NCBI GenBank assembly: GCA_027574665.1 | Contig: CM050650.1 | Span: 99,359,086 to 99,423,085 of the forward strand | Origin: Rhynochetos jubatus | Taxonomy: Eukaryota; Chordata; Aves; Eurypygiformes; Rhynochetidae | Reading direction: 5' to 3' | Length of the DNA stretch: 64,000 bases | In this document: in pieces, positions 1 through 13,759 of the stretch | Position numbering within the stretch: the first letter of the stretch is position 1 | Layout of the letters: every line of letters begins with the position of its first letter | Notes under the pieces: generated by a model | Databases searched by the model: none | Told to the model about the DNA's origin: nothing | What the model saw: the letters and a program-made list of their open reading frames with translations, nothing else | Made by a program: the position numbers and the translations under genes

Positions 1-3000
1 GAATAAAAAATTTGTAACTTTTTAATATAACAGTGTGATAAACACAGCTTTGGAAGAATGTCTGGTTGTGGTAATTCATATTTTCCCCCTTTGAAAATGC
101 TGAAAAAGTATAAAAAAGCCACATGACATTGGAATGTGTTTTCTTTTTTCTTTAAGACAGTATTTGGTATCATACGCCTCATTTTAGCATGAAATGTAGA
201 CTTTTTCTCTTAGTGGGACTTTTTATTTTGAACAGTAAGAATAAAGGTTTGCATGACACATATGGAAGCTGTCAACATATAATGCACTGTTTCCCTGGGG
301 CTGTGGTAAATTAAAGATCAGGTTTTTTTGATTCTCTTTTTTAATGTCTCCTCAACATTCTGCAGCATCCCCTTTTGGCTGATTCCCTCGTTTTGACACC
401 AAAACTCTCCACCGTTAAAGCGAGAGGTGATCCTTTTCACACTGATGGAAGTGCGGGTGTTAGGTGAATTGCAGCATAAAATCAATGCAGATGCAGAAAC
501 AATTCAAACAACTCCATGTGATGCTTTTCCTGTATATATACCATATGCCTCCTAAGACTTAAGACATATTCCAGTGAATCAGCACCTTTGTTTTAACATT
601 TGTATAATTGGAATTTAGCCATGTTAATATCTGCAAGAGTACTGCTTCTGCTGTTCATATACTTGCTGAAGAGAACCTAGTGTTATCTACAGAAAATGGG
701 AGAGGGAGATAACATATAAAGATGACTGTCGATGATCCACATAATAAAACAGGTTCCAAATACATAGATCTCAAACCAACATCCTATGTAGGTCTGTGTC
801 TTTTCTTAGATTACTGCAGCTCTCAGTTATTATCCACCTGCCTGAATATCAGAGGGGGAAAAAACTGGTGGTAACTTTGAAATACCCAAACCGATTAAGG
901 TGATTTCTGTTACCACATTGTCCTATGGAAGGTATCTTCGGTCTTTCTTGCTCTTTGAGGTGGGCACGCAGCAGGAGTCCAGCTCTCAGACTCTGACTCT
1001 TACTTTAGGTATTTTTGTTTTCTCAGAGCAAAGGAGAACTTGAAAGAAATACGTTCCTTGATCCAAGTGAAGCCTGGAGAAGGCAAATTCTCTCTCCGGC
1101 ATGTATTTGGGTGCACTTCGACATGTGTCCACTTGCAAGGGGGTTTTGCTCCTAATCCTACATTGCTGCAGGAAGGATTGGTGAGGTCCTTCTTTAGCGT
1201 TGATGGAGGAGACATTAAGAGAAAGGCTCTTTTTCAGTCTGTCCTCCTTTCTGCCTGGGCCTACCAAAGTCCCTTTCTTCTACGAAGCCTTCAGAGAAGC
1301 AGCATGGCCACATTCTCTGGGTCACAGAGGGTGGCTGGCTTGCTTTCAACCCATGGCAATCTGTGGAAACACCCTAGCCTCTTCAGGTAGTTGGCTGAAT
1401 ACTTTACACTAGCCTGAGCCTCGTCTTTACAACACTAAATGTTATCAGTTTCATCCCAAGGTTGCCCCCAGTCAACCTTGGCACCTAACCACGGTAGCCA
1501 TCAGGTTTTCTGGATGCTGCTGGGTTGTTACACTTCAGTCTCTGGGTGGATCTGGTATTTACAAGGTATAGTATCAGGAGTGAGTTCACCTTCATTAGTA
1601 TCCTTACAGTGGGGGAATTTAGGATATATATATTTATATTGATATATATATGGACTTTGGCAGGCAATAGCTCTACCTAAATTCTGAGCCATCTGGAAGC
1701 CATATAGCCATGTTAGCACAGCACTGAACCCAAGCTAATATATCCTGCCCCTCAGCAGGTTTTATTAGCTTGGGCTCAAGCACTGCCTAAGTACAGCTAC
1801 ACAAGTTCTGGTTCAGAGCTGACTTTGGCCGAGATTACACTAGTAAATTAAACAAGCTCAGGAATACTATGGTGTGAAACCAGCCAGAGGGATGACTCTC
1901 TCAGCCTCCCAAACAAGATGACCCCATGGCAGCTGCTCCCCTGGGAGAGGTCCCTGAGGCACTGCCTTGGGGTGCTGGGGACACTGTGGTGGAACTGGCA
2001 TAGGACATAAATGCATGAGGAGCACCCTACCACCCTGAGCAGAGAGGATGATCTTGCTCCAGCGCCTGGGAGTGCTCCTGAGCGCTCTGTAATTTACTCA
2101 GATAGGTGTAACCCCTGTTTCCAGCTGGGTCAGGAATACAGTCAGCATTTTCTTGTGTCTGCTTGTCTTGCTAAGCGATGTGAATGCACACTTTGTTAGT
2201 AAGGGCACACTTACGTTTAAGCAGAAGTGTCAGGAAGGTGAGATGGGCTCCTGCCACCACTGCATACTGGGGCATACTGGTCCTGGCTGTATAGCTGTGC
2301 AACTACCCCTTCATCCTGTTCCCCAGACAGATGAAGGATACATCTGCTTCTTAGCACCAGTATTTTAGAGATAATGGGATTTGTGGTTCATTTCATCCAA
2401 AAGGCTTTTATCCATTTTATTACTTGGTGGATGACCAATTAATCTAATCTCTCCTTGCTTTATTGTCCTCCTGAACACATTTTTAACTCTGTAGAAAAGC
2501 CCTAGGACTCCCACAACCCTTTCACAGTTTAAGTACATTAAATTGAGAGGATAAAATAGGTACTTAGCAAGCGTATTTGTGTATGATTACATCTGGTGTT
2601 TTGTGTAAGCATACACGGTACTGCCACATTATACAGCATACCATGGTTCCTAACGTTCCCAAGTGTTTTCTTCAAGAGCTTTATGAATACCAAAATCAAC
2701 ACAAAAAGTTACACGAAATTCCTTCAACTGAAGTTAATAAAACCAACAGAACATAAGATTTTAAAAGCAAAAGTTGAATCTTTACTTTTGACTAAAGCTG
2801 TAAAGTCTAGGAAATGCAGAGAGGACCATCCAAGACCACCCATTTTTCAGAATTCCTTAAAGCCTTCAGGGAGCAGAAGAATTAATAAAACACATGAAGC
2901 TTGTTTCAAAAGCATATTTTATGTTGATATAGATGTGTCCACCAAAGGATACATTTGCAGAACAGTTTATGTAGATGATACAAGAGACTGTAAAATACTT

Positions 3001-6000
3001 CAAAGTGTAGAGATTGTCTTACATATCACATTTGTGTTGATAAATTTTCTCTTTTTTTAATAATCCTTCATTTACGCTTTGATAGCCAACCTCTAGCTCA
3101 AATCTTTTGTTTCTGTGAAGTTCCATTGCTCTTGAGAGCATTGTTCAGGCATGAGAAACCAAACAACTTTTTATCTAATTTTGAAAACTACCTTGTGAGC
3201 TTTCAGAGTCAGAGCCTCGGGACAGTTTATGCTCAAGTATTAGAAGTTATTGGACCTTGTATACTCAGGGTCTCTCTCCAAAAGGCTTTTCCTAATCCTC
3301 ATTTCAGATATCACTCCCTACGAGGAGGAAGCCATAGGTGTGGCATTGGAAATATTTTTTTTCAGCAAACCAGAAACAAAAGTTTCTTTTCTATCTACGA
3401 ATACATAAAATTATTACCAAAATAACTACTGTGACCTAGCAGTAGTGTTTAATCTGTAAAATGTGTTTTGTGGCTTGTTGAACACTTTTGCAAGTAAATA
3501 AGTGCTTGTTTTTCATAACAAAATGAGTGGTTTGCTGCAGTTTGATGACTCAGGACAAAATAATGGATCTTGGAATCACTCATTGTCCTGTGTTGCCAGT
3601 GCAAATCTGGCCAAGATGCATAATGGCTCAAAGCTCTTGCAAAATTAGTGTCTGCTCAGTGCCTTACATAAAATATATATTGCCTGAGGAGAGACAGCCA
3701 AGTCACAAATCTTACCACTGTCATTGGCATCCACACTGGCAGTCGCAGAAGAAATCAGCTTTCTTAATGTCATGAAAAATGAGGCGATGTCTCCAGGTCA
3801 GGACTGTGAGACAGATTGTTATTGAAAGCTTGACGGGCTCTTGCATTTCCATTTGGAACAGCTGGGGGGGGGGGAAATGAACTTTTAAGATGGAACTTGA
3901 TCAGTTCATGAAAACAATTGTATGATACAAATGCATGTCACAGCAGAAAAGTTGACGTAGTGACACAGCAAATACCTCTGCAGTTATGACCCTAAGTGTT
4001 ATTCCTATTCTGTGGGTAAAAAAAAAGAATAAAATTGTCAGGACGGTTGAGGTAGCACCTTTTTATAAGCTGAACTTCACAGTTATTTTTGCAGCAGTGA
4101 TTCCTTTATTATAAGGGTATAGAATGTGAGAAGGCAAATAATATTCATTCAGTTCAGTCAGTCAAACCTGCACTTCCACACAACCTTTTATGCAAACTGC
4201 TAAGGGCACTTTACTATCAAATAGAATAAAAGCCAAAAATAAGTTTAAATGCCAAGTCAAACAAGTACATCCTGCCAAAGACTCAAAATCATATGAATAA
4301 GGACTAAGGAGTTCAGCAGATTTGGAACATAACACTTTAAATAAGTCTTAGTCTCCAAATATACCTGTCAATATGGAGAAGAGATAATAAATTATGATAG
4401 TAAGATTGAGAAGGGCATGCCAGAATGCAAGGAATACAATGACTCTGGACTGTCCCTGCATACAGTAAGTCCATCTGTAATGATTATTTGTTTTTTCTAG
4501 GTGTAGGGGCAACTGCAGTGGTTAGGTTCAGTGCAGCAGGCACTACCTGACTGCTGGTTTCTTGCAGTGTCTTCTTCTTTTCTTCTAAAGTCTGAAGAAA
4601 AGTGTTTGAAACCCTCAGAATTAAATCTCTGATGGAAGTACAAAACCAAACCTGTTTTTCAGAATGCTTAACCACATTGAATTGTTGTTCAGAGGTGTTC
4701 AAGAGAAACAGAGACACACCTTGCTGTTTTGGTTTCACCAGTTTTGTGTGGGTGAACATCTGAGGGAAGGTGTACTTGAGCAGGTCAGCCTGAGTCATTC
4801 AGCTGGTTTTAGAAAATATTGCTCTCATACCACAGTATGGAGCAACTGCATCCTAGAGTGACCTGGATTTCCATTGTCATTGAAGCCAAGGGTTTTCTAA
4901 ATGTTTAGAAGAAATAATAAAACCGCTTACTAAAAATGAAGCCCATGAATGCTCCTTGCTACAAAGGCCAGTTCAGGGTAGGGTAAGATTTTTCTTACTG
5001 TACTCTGAAATCCACCCTATGGACAAAGGTGAGTACTACCTAACAAGACCATAACACACCGATAGAGCTACTGCTGTGGCAGAAAGCCTGATGCATTTCA
5101 GAGGTAGGATACTTTGAAATACATCCTGTTCATGAAGGGGCAAAGCTTTGCGGTCTTAGACTGTAGGACATAACACACAGACACACACTTTTTCCTTTTT
5201 TTTAATGAAGAATAATAGAAGTTCTGTAAATGCAAACTTTCTTTTGCACAGAAGCAACCTAAAATGGAGACAACGTATGTGGTTTTAATTTCCAAACCAA
5301 ACAGTTTAGAGATCCTCCTCGGAAGAAATATACCGTCTCAAGGGCAGTGTATATTTTGATTGCTTCTTTTTCTGAAAGTCACAGTTAAGCTAAGGTATAT
5401 GATAAACTGAGAGAGAAAAGTTTAATGATGAACCCACAGAAGTCAATAAAAGTTTTCCTGTTGACTGCACTAGATGTAGATCCAGTGCATGTAGCATTCG
5501 TGAGTTGAACAAATGGGTCCTAAAAGCTTAGGTTGACTGCTTAAAAGATCAAGCAAATAAAGGAATAAAGTCACATAAGCTGTTTCTGTGTGTAAAAAGG
5601 CTGTGGGTTACGGGATTAATTTTTTATAGTATATCTCTATGCCCTGCATAACCAAGTAAGCCTTAACTTGTGGAATCTTAATAGCCAGCTCATTGCTGAA
5701 GTCTAAAGGAAACCCAGAGGAAACTTAATAATATTAAAAGTTATTTTAAAGGGAGTTCACATTGGTTTGAAGGATTTTTTGCTTCGCACACAATATCCAC
5801 CATTGTAAATTCAGAGAACCTAGATTTAAATTCAGAAAACCTCCACACATCTTTACAGCCCTCAGTATATAAATCTAATAGTATTCTCAAAATGTCCACC
5901 AGTAAGGTATTAATCTTTTACAGATAAAATTAAAATTCTGAAAGTCACTGGAACAAAAAATAAAGAAAAATAGTAAAAATAGTAAAAAATATTCCCTCTA

Positions 6001-7744
6001 GAAATGAGGGGAAACTTGGAACTTTGTGGTAAGAGGCTAGTTTGTCCATGTTGCAATGAATAGAGAATAGTCTGTACAGTTTTTCATATCTGACTTGCAA
6101 CAGAAGATTGGAACATATAGAAATTAATGTTACTGAGTTATTTAATAGTAACTCAAACATATGAAAAGCAGAATTATAGAAACACAAGGCTAAAAAGTCA
6201 TTTAAAATTAAATCAGAAGCTTCAACAAATATATTTTTCCCTTACAGTCAAAAAAGTAATTATCAAAATTGTTCAGAATATGTTGCCAATTACTCTGCTC
6301 CATAACTGCTAACTTTCTCAGTTCTTCTCTTGCCTTTGCTGGGCTCTCTGTCACTGGAAACATCTTAAACCAATTTAAAGTGCTACACCTGAATAAACAT
6401 GTTGTAAAAGTGTTTATGTATTGAAGTGGGTCAGTTCAAGGTATGGTATTTGGCTGGAACTTCTAATTTCTCTTTTTACTGCAAAAGGGCTGCCAGAAGG
6501 AGGAAGTCTGAGCTGAATTAATACATTTGTTACAGTGGAAGTAGAATGGAAACTACTTTAACCACAAATCAAACTGCCTCTTTCATTTACGCCAGTGATA
6601 GAGTTTTTCTAAGAAATATAGACTCTGGCATACAGCCACTGTAAGTTTGTGTTTGAAAAGGAAACCTATATGCTTATTTCTATAAGGTTTACTCCTATGC
6701 TTATTTGTAAGTTCTTTTTCAGGATGATTGAGTTGATGGTATTATACGTTTGTGAGGCAGATGCTCCTTCGTTGCCCGCATAGCAAACTTTTCCAGTCAG
6801 CTCAGAAGAATCCCCAGGCGCCCGGATGCCGCGCAGCGCATGCGGTGCCTGTGCCCATACCTCCCTGTTTAAAGGACCTCTGTGTCCCCCACCCAGCACA
6901 GCTGCACAGCTTCACATGACACTGTCTCATTTTCTGACGGTTGAAGGGCTCTGCATAATACACGTACGCACAAAAGTGTTTATGCTGCCAAAATAAATTC
7001 TGTTAAGAGCAAGGGTTTATTTGCTAAAATGTCACTGATGCAGTTTCAGTGACTTGTTTTGCTTTCTTTTCTTTTAGTGAGGTTTAGATCCTATAATATA
7101 GTGAGGTTACCACACAGTCTTGACTGAACAAATATTTTAAAGAAATATGCACATCCCCTGGGAACAGAACCAGAGTCAATAATGTACATATTTCAAACTC
7201 TGCTCTCTTGAACGACTGAATGCGTTCCTACCTTCACTAGTGAATGAACAGCTTGAGTAACACTGCACAATATTTATTTTTAAAGCAGAAGTATATTTAT
7301 TATCTACACTTCTGTTTGCTACTGATTTGCTTTGGGCATATAAGGTTCCACATCTCACTCTTAAGTGATGCAAAAATTAGAAGACCGCATTACATTATCC
7401 TTTCTATATCCTATAGACATTAATGGGGCTCATTTATTTTCTATTTCTATAGATGTATACATGAGGCTGAATTAAAATATATTTGTAATGAATAAGATAT
7501 AGAGTGTACAGAGACCACAATTTTATGCAATGACAAACTGTAAAGCTGTTGAAACTTTTGTAAATTGTTGAATTTTTTGTCGTCTAAGTTCTGCTCAACA
7601 AAGTGTGGTTAGGGTTCTTAATCATGTAAATTCAGGATTATGGGCAAAATTCTTGCCATGTTTCAGTCAGCAGTTGAACTCCCATTGTGGCTTTAGGAGA
7701 GGCAGAAGTCTATCTTTTAACTTACAATTTCCATTACTTTATAG
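1..7744 (+). other. BMP5: BMP5 intron upstream of the first visible exon (partial)
   Basis: This is the 3' part of the intron (intron 3 by the seven-exon human gene model) that ends at the TATAG acceptor at 7740-7744. It is AT-rich and non-coding. I looked for the preceding BMP5 exon, which should end with a Gly codon split after its first base, and did not see it, so it lies before the window. The open frames here (for example 1040-1390 and 2596-3060) match no family I recognise. Contents worth noting are a hairpin at 1729-1774, an AT dinucleotide-like stretch near 1624-1650, a G run at 3865-3874 and a CpG cluster near 6769-6844. No CR1 copy was recognised in this stretch. Confidence 0.8.
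1729..1774. repeat. Inverted repeat / hairpin
   Basis: CCCAAGCTAATA at 1729-1740 is perfectly complementary to TATTAGCTTGGG at 1763-1774. Inside, CCTGC at 1744-1748 pairs with GCAGG at 1755-1759. The whole could fold into a 46-base stem with a small internal loop and a 6-base terminal loop. It lies in a BMP5 intron and is on the sense transcript. Confidence 0.8.
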
Positions 7745-7942
7745 GTCGAAGTATCAATGTTAAATCTGCTGGCCTGATTGGAAGACACGGGCCTCAGTCC
7801 AAGCAACCGTTCATGGTTGCGTTCTTCAAGGCAAGTGAAGTGCTCTTCCGTTCTGTCCGAGCAGCCAACAATAAAAGGAAAAATCAGAACCGCAACAAAT
7901 CCAGTAGTCATCAGGAGTCTTCTAGGATGCCAAGTGTTGGGG
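7745..7942 (+). CDS. BMP5: BMP5 exon 4: end of propeptide, furin site, start of mature ligand
   Basis: This 198-bp coding exon enters in phase 1 (it completes a Gly codon with GT) and leaves in phase 1. The acceptor is AG at 7743-7744 and the donor is GTAAGA at 7943. It encodes [11 protein letters not shown], then [19 protein letters not shown], the end of the prodomain of BMP5/6/7-type ligands. Next comes the basic cleavage site RSVR, where furin-like convertases release the mature dimer in the secretory pathway. The mature N-terminus that follows is basic ([13 protein letters not shown]), typical of heparan-sulfate-binding BMPs, and holds an NKS sequon. The SSSHQ..SSRM..SVG segment separates BMP5 from BMP6 and BMP7. 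The exon appears to carry one more Asn after AAN than the human protein as I recall it. The frame opens upstream at a GTG at 7687, but that part is intron. Confidence 0.97.
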
Positions 7943-10900
7943 GTAAGATGAAGCTATGATTTACTAGCCTGTTTATAGGAGTTATGGGCACCTGCTCAAC
8001 TGCAATGGAGTCACAGGAGCTCAACAAGATACTGCTCATTGGCTGAACTGTCAGAAACTGTGTTCTCACTTCATTTCTACCTGCCTCTCTAGCTTTGCTT
8101 AAGCCTCTTTTGTTATGTTGGCCCTGAGCTTGATCTACCTTCTGTAAATCAGGTCATTTGCCTGTATCATGGGCTCCTGGAGGGTGAAATGACCAAGTAG
8201 TTTGGGAAAGTCTGTATCTGAGCTTGAAACCAGTCCTTGAAATGTAGTAGGCATCTGGATGAGATCTTTGGTACACAACAAAAAAGTAGAGAGAGCAGAA
8301 AGAAGGGTTGCACCCCAACTGCATGTCTAGGAAGCCTCAGCAAAAGACAGCGTTTGGATTCTTGTTTAACTGCCTCTCAGTTGAAGAAGCCAAGATGTAA
8401 CACAGGAATATGAATACTGGAAATGAGGAAGGTTAACCAACCTGTACAAATGTAAATTGTTTATGAGTTCAGATCAGCTGACATGTACTGATGTAAATAC
8501 ACATTTTATCCCTCAACAAAGTGAACTTGATCCCTTATTTACCTGAAAGGTAATGAAAATAATGTATGTAAAAATGTTGTTAGTCCTACTAGAGCCTGCA
8601 ATAAGTTTTACTCCAGTTCTTTCCTGAAATGCTTCTTTCAGCTGGAGGCACAAATTCACTTTCTAAATATTTTCACTTGTGAAGAAACATTTCTACTTTT
8701 TGGGGACAGGGTCTGAAAATGTATCTTTCAAAAAGCACAGCAGATCTAGTACCAGCATATCAAAGCCTCAATAGAGATGTTATTCTTAAGCCCCATGGTT
8801 GTCTACAAGTAAAGAAATAAGTATTTAGTGGAAAGAATTCAGCACTGGAGTGGAACTCATCTGTTCGATGAGACTGTTATGAACATTACACATTACTCAT
8901 ATCTGTCTCAGAACCTTGACAGCAGCAGATTAGAGACCCCTCTAATATAATGCATAAGCCTTTCCCTCACCTTCTGCACAAGGATGACTTTTGCCTTAAC
9001 AATCACAAACTGCCACTGAGTTGCTAAAGAAATCATAGAAATTATTTTAATAACATATTTTTCTAAACTTATTTAAAGTTTACCTGATGATTTACTGGAA
9101 TAAAATTCCACTTTAAGGTTAAAAAAGAGTATTAAAACCTACTTGGAAAAAAAAAAAAACCAACATTATTAACCCACAGCAATAGTTGTTACTGATTTAG
9201 TAGTGGGCTCAATTTTATTTGTGTATGATGTATAGGTTAAAAAAATACTGTGCTATTTCTCTAGTTTCCTTTGACGACCTGGAGCGTAGTTCTTTCTAAG
9301 GTAGATGCACATGTTCCCTCTGAAAACACTAGCTTTTGAAAAGTCCCTGACATTTGTTAAGGTACCAGGGATCTCTGTTTACAACTGGTTTTTGCTTGGG
9401 GTGTTTTTTAATATTATAAAATTTTCTGATATTCTGTATGACTATACAACAAAAGCTCATCTGCATAATTAACTTCTAGCCCCTTATTAGTCAATATTAC
9501 AAAGGAGCAGTTACAATTATATAATGAAAGAGGTCCTAAACTTGACAGTTTTATCTTTTTATTAGTAAAAAAAGAGAATACATATCAATAGTTTTATTGA
9601 CTAAACAATCTCTCTTCATTAACTGCTTAAAGTTCTTCAGACTTTTTTTGAAACAATGTAAGTTAAAAGTTGACTTAGGATCTTGTAATTCAGATGTAGT
9701 TTAAGCATGCACAACAGTTAACCTTGCTGTCTGGTGCTTGCTGTAAATTCATTTTCCTCAGCAGACGAATTGAATCTGCATTTTGTGTAATTCAGTGATC
9801 AGCTTTTTTTCTCCTGAAATGGTTCCTTCTATTTTACTGGTATTCTATTATGCACTTCCCTATTTTCATACACAGCTTCGGACTGAATGACACAACATGA
9901 GCATTTTCTTGTGTTTTGGGGGGTGGTATGTTGCCTGGGATTTTTTTGTTTGTTTTTCAAACGTAGTCAAACATGATATCTGCAACTGTATTAACACCAA
10001 AACACAATCTCTTACCTCAGGGATAAGTAATATTTTCTCTGCACAAAAATATTAAAAAAATATTTTTCATATTTCCTGGAAAATGTCTACTAATTTTGAG
10101 GATCGCATTAGTTTGAGGGAAGGGAAAATCATCTAAGTACAAGGTACATGTAAGATACCTAAATATAAATATCATACTTTTAGAGTGAACCCGATATTTC
10201 TAGTCCATGAGGAAATGAGAATTGAACAGATCTGTTAAGCTTCCTTGATTATAGCAGGAAAGATGAACACAAACTCTCTGCTGGCTTAACCTGGGAAAAA
10301 CTCAACCTTAGCACATGTCAACAAGTTGCATTGGCATGAGAATTACCTCAGGAAGCACTGTCTGTGTGTCCCAAACCACCAGTCAGACTCATCTGTGCAT
10401 CCAGTCGTGCTCCAGAGCTGTCGTAAAACAAGAAAAATCAGAACATCTCTAGCAAAATGGGCATTATGAAACAAAATTTCTCCTGACCTCTTTAAGCCCC
10501 CAGTCTGCACAGGCATAGCGGTACATTGCTATATATGTCGATCCATGCCAGAACTCTGTCAAAAAAGATTGTAGTTCAAGAAAACAAAGCAAGTCAAAAC
10601 AAAATTAGGTTAAGAGGCAATTGCATGTGCAGTTGCATCAAAGGCAGGGGCACTGGCCTCTGACTGGAGATGTAGTCAGCAAGATGTGGGCAGGCTGGAA
10701 CAGGTGGCAAAGATAAAGGCAAATAAGTAACCACAGCTTCACACAGCAACACCCTCTGTAGCAAAACTGCTTGGAGGAGTAGCTCCTGTAAATCAACAAA
10801 ATGCTCCTGCCTTGCAGTTTGCCTCCACATTCCTCATATCACAAATAAACAAACTCCTTTTATTTGGGTGCCATTAATGATCAGTGATGGGACTTTTCAC

Positions 10901-11608
10901 ACTCTAAGTGATTCAAGCCACTTTTGCTTTTAATAACTATTGCAATAATGCTCATCAAAACCTGCAGATCAGCATGCTAGTGGCTACAAAGGCAAGGTGC
11001 AGATTCTACCCAAGTGCTTCAGTGTGCAAAAAAGATGTGGAGGAGAGAACATGTTCTTATTTCCCAGATCTTTGAGTCTTTGCAGAATACAGTGCTTCCA
11101 TGGGGAGAGCCTGTTATCAGGGAAGAGCTATGCCCTTTTCATCCTATTCATCAGTCCCAAGAACAGGGGAATATGTTGAAGCCCTTCAGGCTTGTGGGAG
11201 AAGGCTGATTCTCTTAGTTCTCTACAGCTTCCAGTAATGAGCAGCGCTTTAAAAGCATAATTCATCTGTTCATATTTAAACCACAGAAAACCACAAAGAA
11301 TTCTGCCCATCATCTTCCTCATGGCAGACTGTCAATAGGCCAATTTAATTTCTCATTCACCCCCTCGTGTGAGACACTGTTGACATAAATGACAGCGATG
11401 GGCAAATGCAGGTCCTTGTTTCTAAGCTTGTTCCATAATCTGGTATCTAAAGCATGTAAGTCAAACACTGAGAGTGAAAAATGATCATGTACATAGCCAG
11501 AGCTTATGTAGCCGTAGCCAGATCCAGATAGGTACGCTGTCATTTATATCTCACACGCTTTGGTTATGCTTTTCTCTGTACATCAATCCCAACTTTACTA
11601 CAGTCATG

Positions 11609-11742
11609 CATTCCTTTTCTCCTTTTTTTTTTTTTTCTTCTTCCTTTTCTATTGTTTTTCCTTTTTCTTTTTTATTCCTTTGCCCTTGCCTTTTGTCATC
11701 TTCCTTTTGCCTCTTGACTTTTGTCTTTGGCCTTCTTTTTTA
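11609..11742 (+). repeat. Polypyrimidine low-complexity tract
   Basis: About 130 bases made almost entirely of T and C, starting with a T run and continuing as TTC/CTT/CCTTTT mixtures with a few interrupting purines. It lies mid-intron, far from either splice site, so it is not a branch-site tract for the known exons. Overlapping open frames here encode only Phe/Ser/Leu-rich peptides and are artefacts of composition. Confidence 0.8.
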
Positions 11743-13759
11743 AGTTCTTGGACCTCAGTGATTAGCTTTATTGTATTCTCAGCATGTCAAAAAGGAAAGC
11801 CCCACTGGGCAACTCAGTTCTTCCTTTCCAAGGGACAACACATTTTTTGAATTATTCATGAAGATATACACAAACACAACATGAAGAAAATAAAATCTAT
11901 ATGTGTCAGTTATTATAACAGCTGGGCAATTGTTGACAGATTTGAGGTCAACATCCCTGTGGTACTGAGAACTTCAAGAGAAGGTGACCTCAATGCAGTG
12001 TAAAGACAGAGAGAATTAAACTTAACATTCAGACTCCACCTGCCTGCTATGCACGGAGGATTGTTTATTAGTTATCCAGTTGTATTTTTGCCAAACTGCA
12101 GATAAAAGGTAAAGTAAGACAACAAAACAAGAAGACAACTTGTTCTCAAAGCAATCACATAACTCTTCCTTAAAACAAAGGCTGCTGTAATTTTATTTTT
12201 GTTTAACGTGATCTAAAAAGAGTTACAGTGTAAATGGGCACTAGGTGATATCCACATTTAAATACTCAGTAGTGACCCACCAGGAAAATCAAAACCAAAG
12301 CTACACAATTTTTGTTCAGAATCCAGTGAGATAAACCCAGAAAACAATAGTTAACTCTAAGTTTCCTGTGTTTTATTGGTTGGTGTCACACTAATTAATT
12401 AAAAAAAATACTTTGTGATAATATGTATAGGCATGGTTATATGTCTTTTTTGGGGGGGCCAAAAAAATCCATATTATATTTCTTATAAATCTATTTTCTT
12501 GCCCTTCCACAGCTCTTTCTGCTACGTAGGGGTTTGGACCCCAACTGCAGTCCCTGAATAGCTGAGAAACAATGTTTTCTTAGTCACAATAGCCTACGGT
12601 TTTGATTCTTGACAGAATAAGCATATGGGCCTTGAAGCTACAGTATGTGAAATTGAATCCTTGGCACCAGATCTTATTATAAATGTCACATTGGATACTT
12701 ACATGAAATGTTACATTACACACAACATTCGTCTTATATGAAAGATAGAATTTAAGGAAGGAATACAGACTTGCCCGAGTCTCACTTTCTCTGTAGGTGT
12801 ATGGGTTAGATGGTTTGCAGATATATGTCTGCATATGAAATGCAGACCACCTTACCAGGTGTTCTGGTGTGACCACGCATCCACCTACATTCAAATGATT
12901 CGGAGTTTTGAGACAATGAAGACATCTATGCGATGACTTACATGTTTATTATTCAGCCTTTTTCCTTTAACTGTAGGGACTGCTACAGTCTGGTTCTAAA
13001 ACATCTGTACATATTCTTAAATACAAAAATGTCATGACTGAGAGAAAACTGGCAAAAGCACAGTTTTCAGCTTTCATTTTTTTGCCTGCTCGGGTGCTGT
13101 CTAAAACCAGATTGTGACTTTCCTGACATTCTCATATGCATATTTTCCCCACATTTTTCTGTCACAGTTTTTTTGCAGTGACTTGCATTCTATATGACTG
13201 AATTTTAAATTCCCACTAATAGCTGAAACAGGAAAGTTTAATATTTACCTCCTATGAACACGGATATTCTTCAAAATCAATATATAGATCCTTGTGAAGA
13301 GTGATCAGTGAGACACAGTTAAATTTTTTTAAATTAATGTTCCTTTACTTTCCACTACTTTCACCTTACTTTTGATGTGTGTGCAGAACATACTAGAACA
13401 TATAGACCACTCAGCACAAAGGGGTTATATTAAAGGCATACAGATTCTTAAGGACACGTGATGTCTTGGAGTATCCTGCCTTGCTTCCAGTGGCCACTCC
13501 AGTAAGATGCAAAACTCCCATAGGATGTGGGTATATATTTTGACACTACATGGCCTGAGGCAACTGAGAGTATCTGGGATGGTAAACTGTGGAGAACCTT
13601 TAATGACTGTCATATTGAGAATCAACCCATAAAGGGCTAGGAAAATACCAGAGGAAAAAAGGTAGTATTCACGTTTAAAACGGAATGATGATTTGAGGTA
13701 TTATAGCTTAGAAAGCCGAACTTAACATCCCTGGTGGTACTAAAACATGTTATTTAGTA

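Noticed and set aside
11474..11850. Two overlapping 89-96 codon frames rich in Phe, Ser and Leu
   Set aside because: They are produced by the polypyrimidine tract at 11609-11742, which cannot encode stops in these frames.
12446..12467. TTTTTTGG...CCAAAAAA foldback
   Set aside because: It is made of homopolymer runs and is readily explained by low complexity; there is no terminator role for such a motif in a Pol II gene intron.
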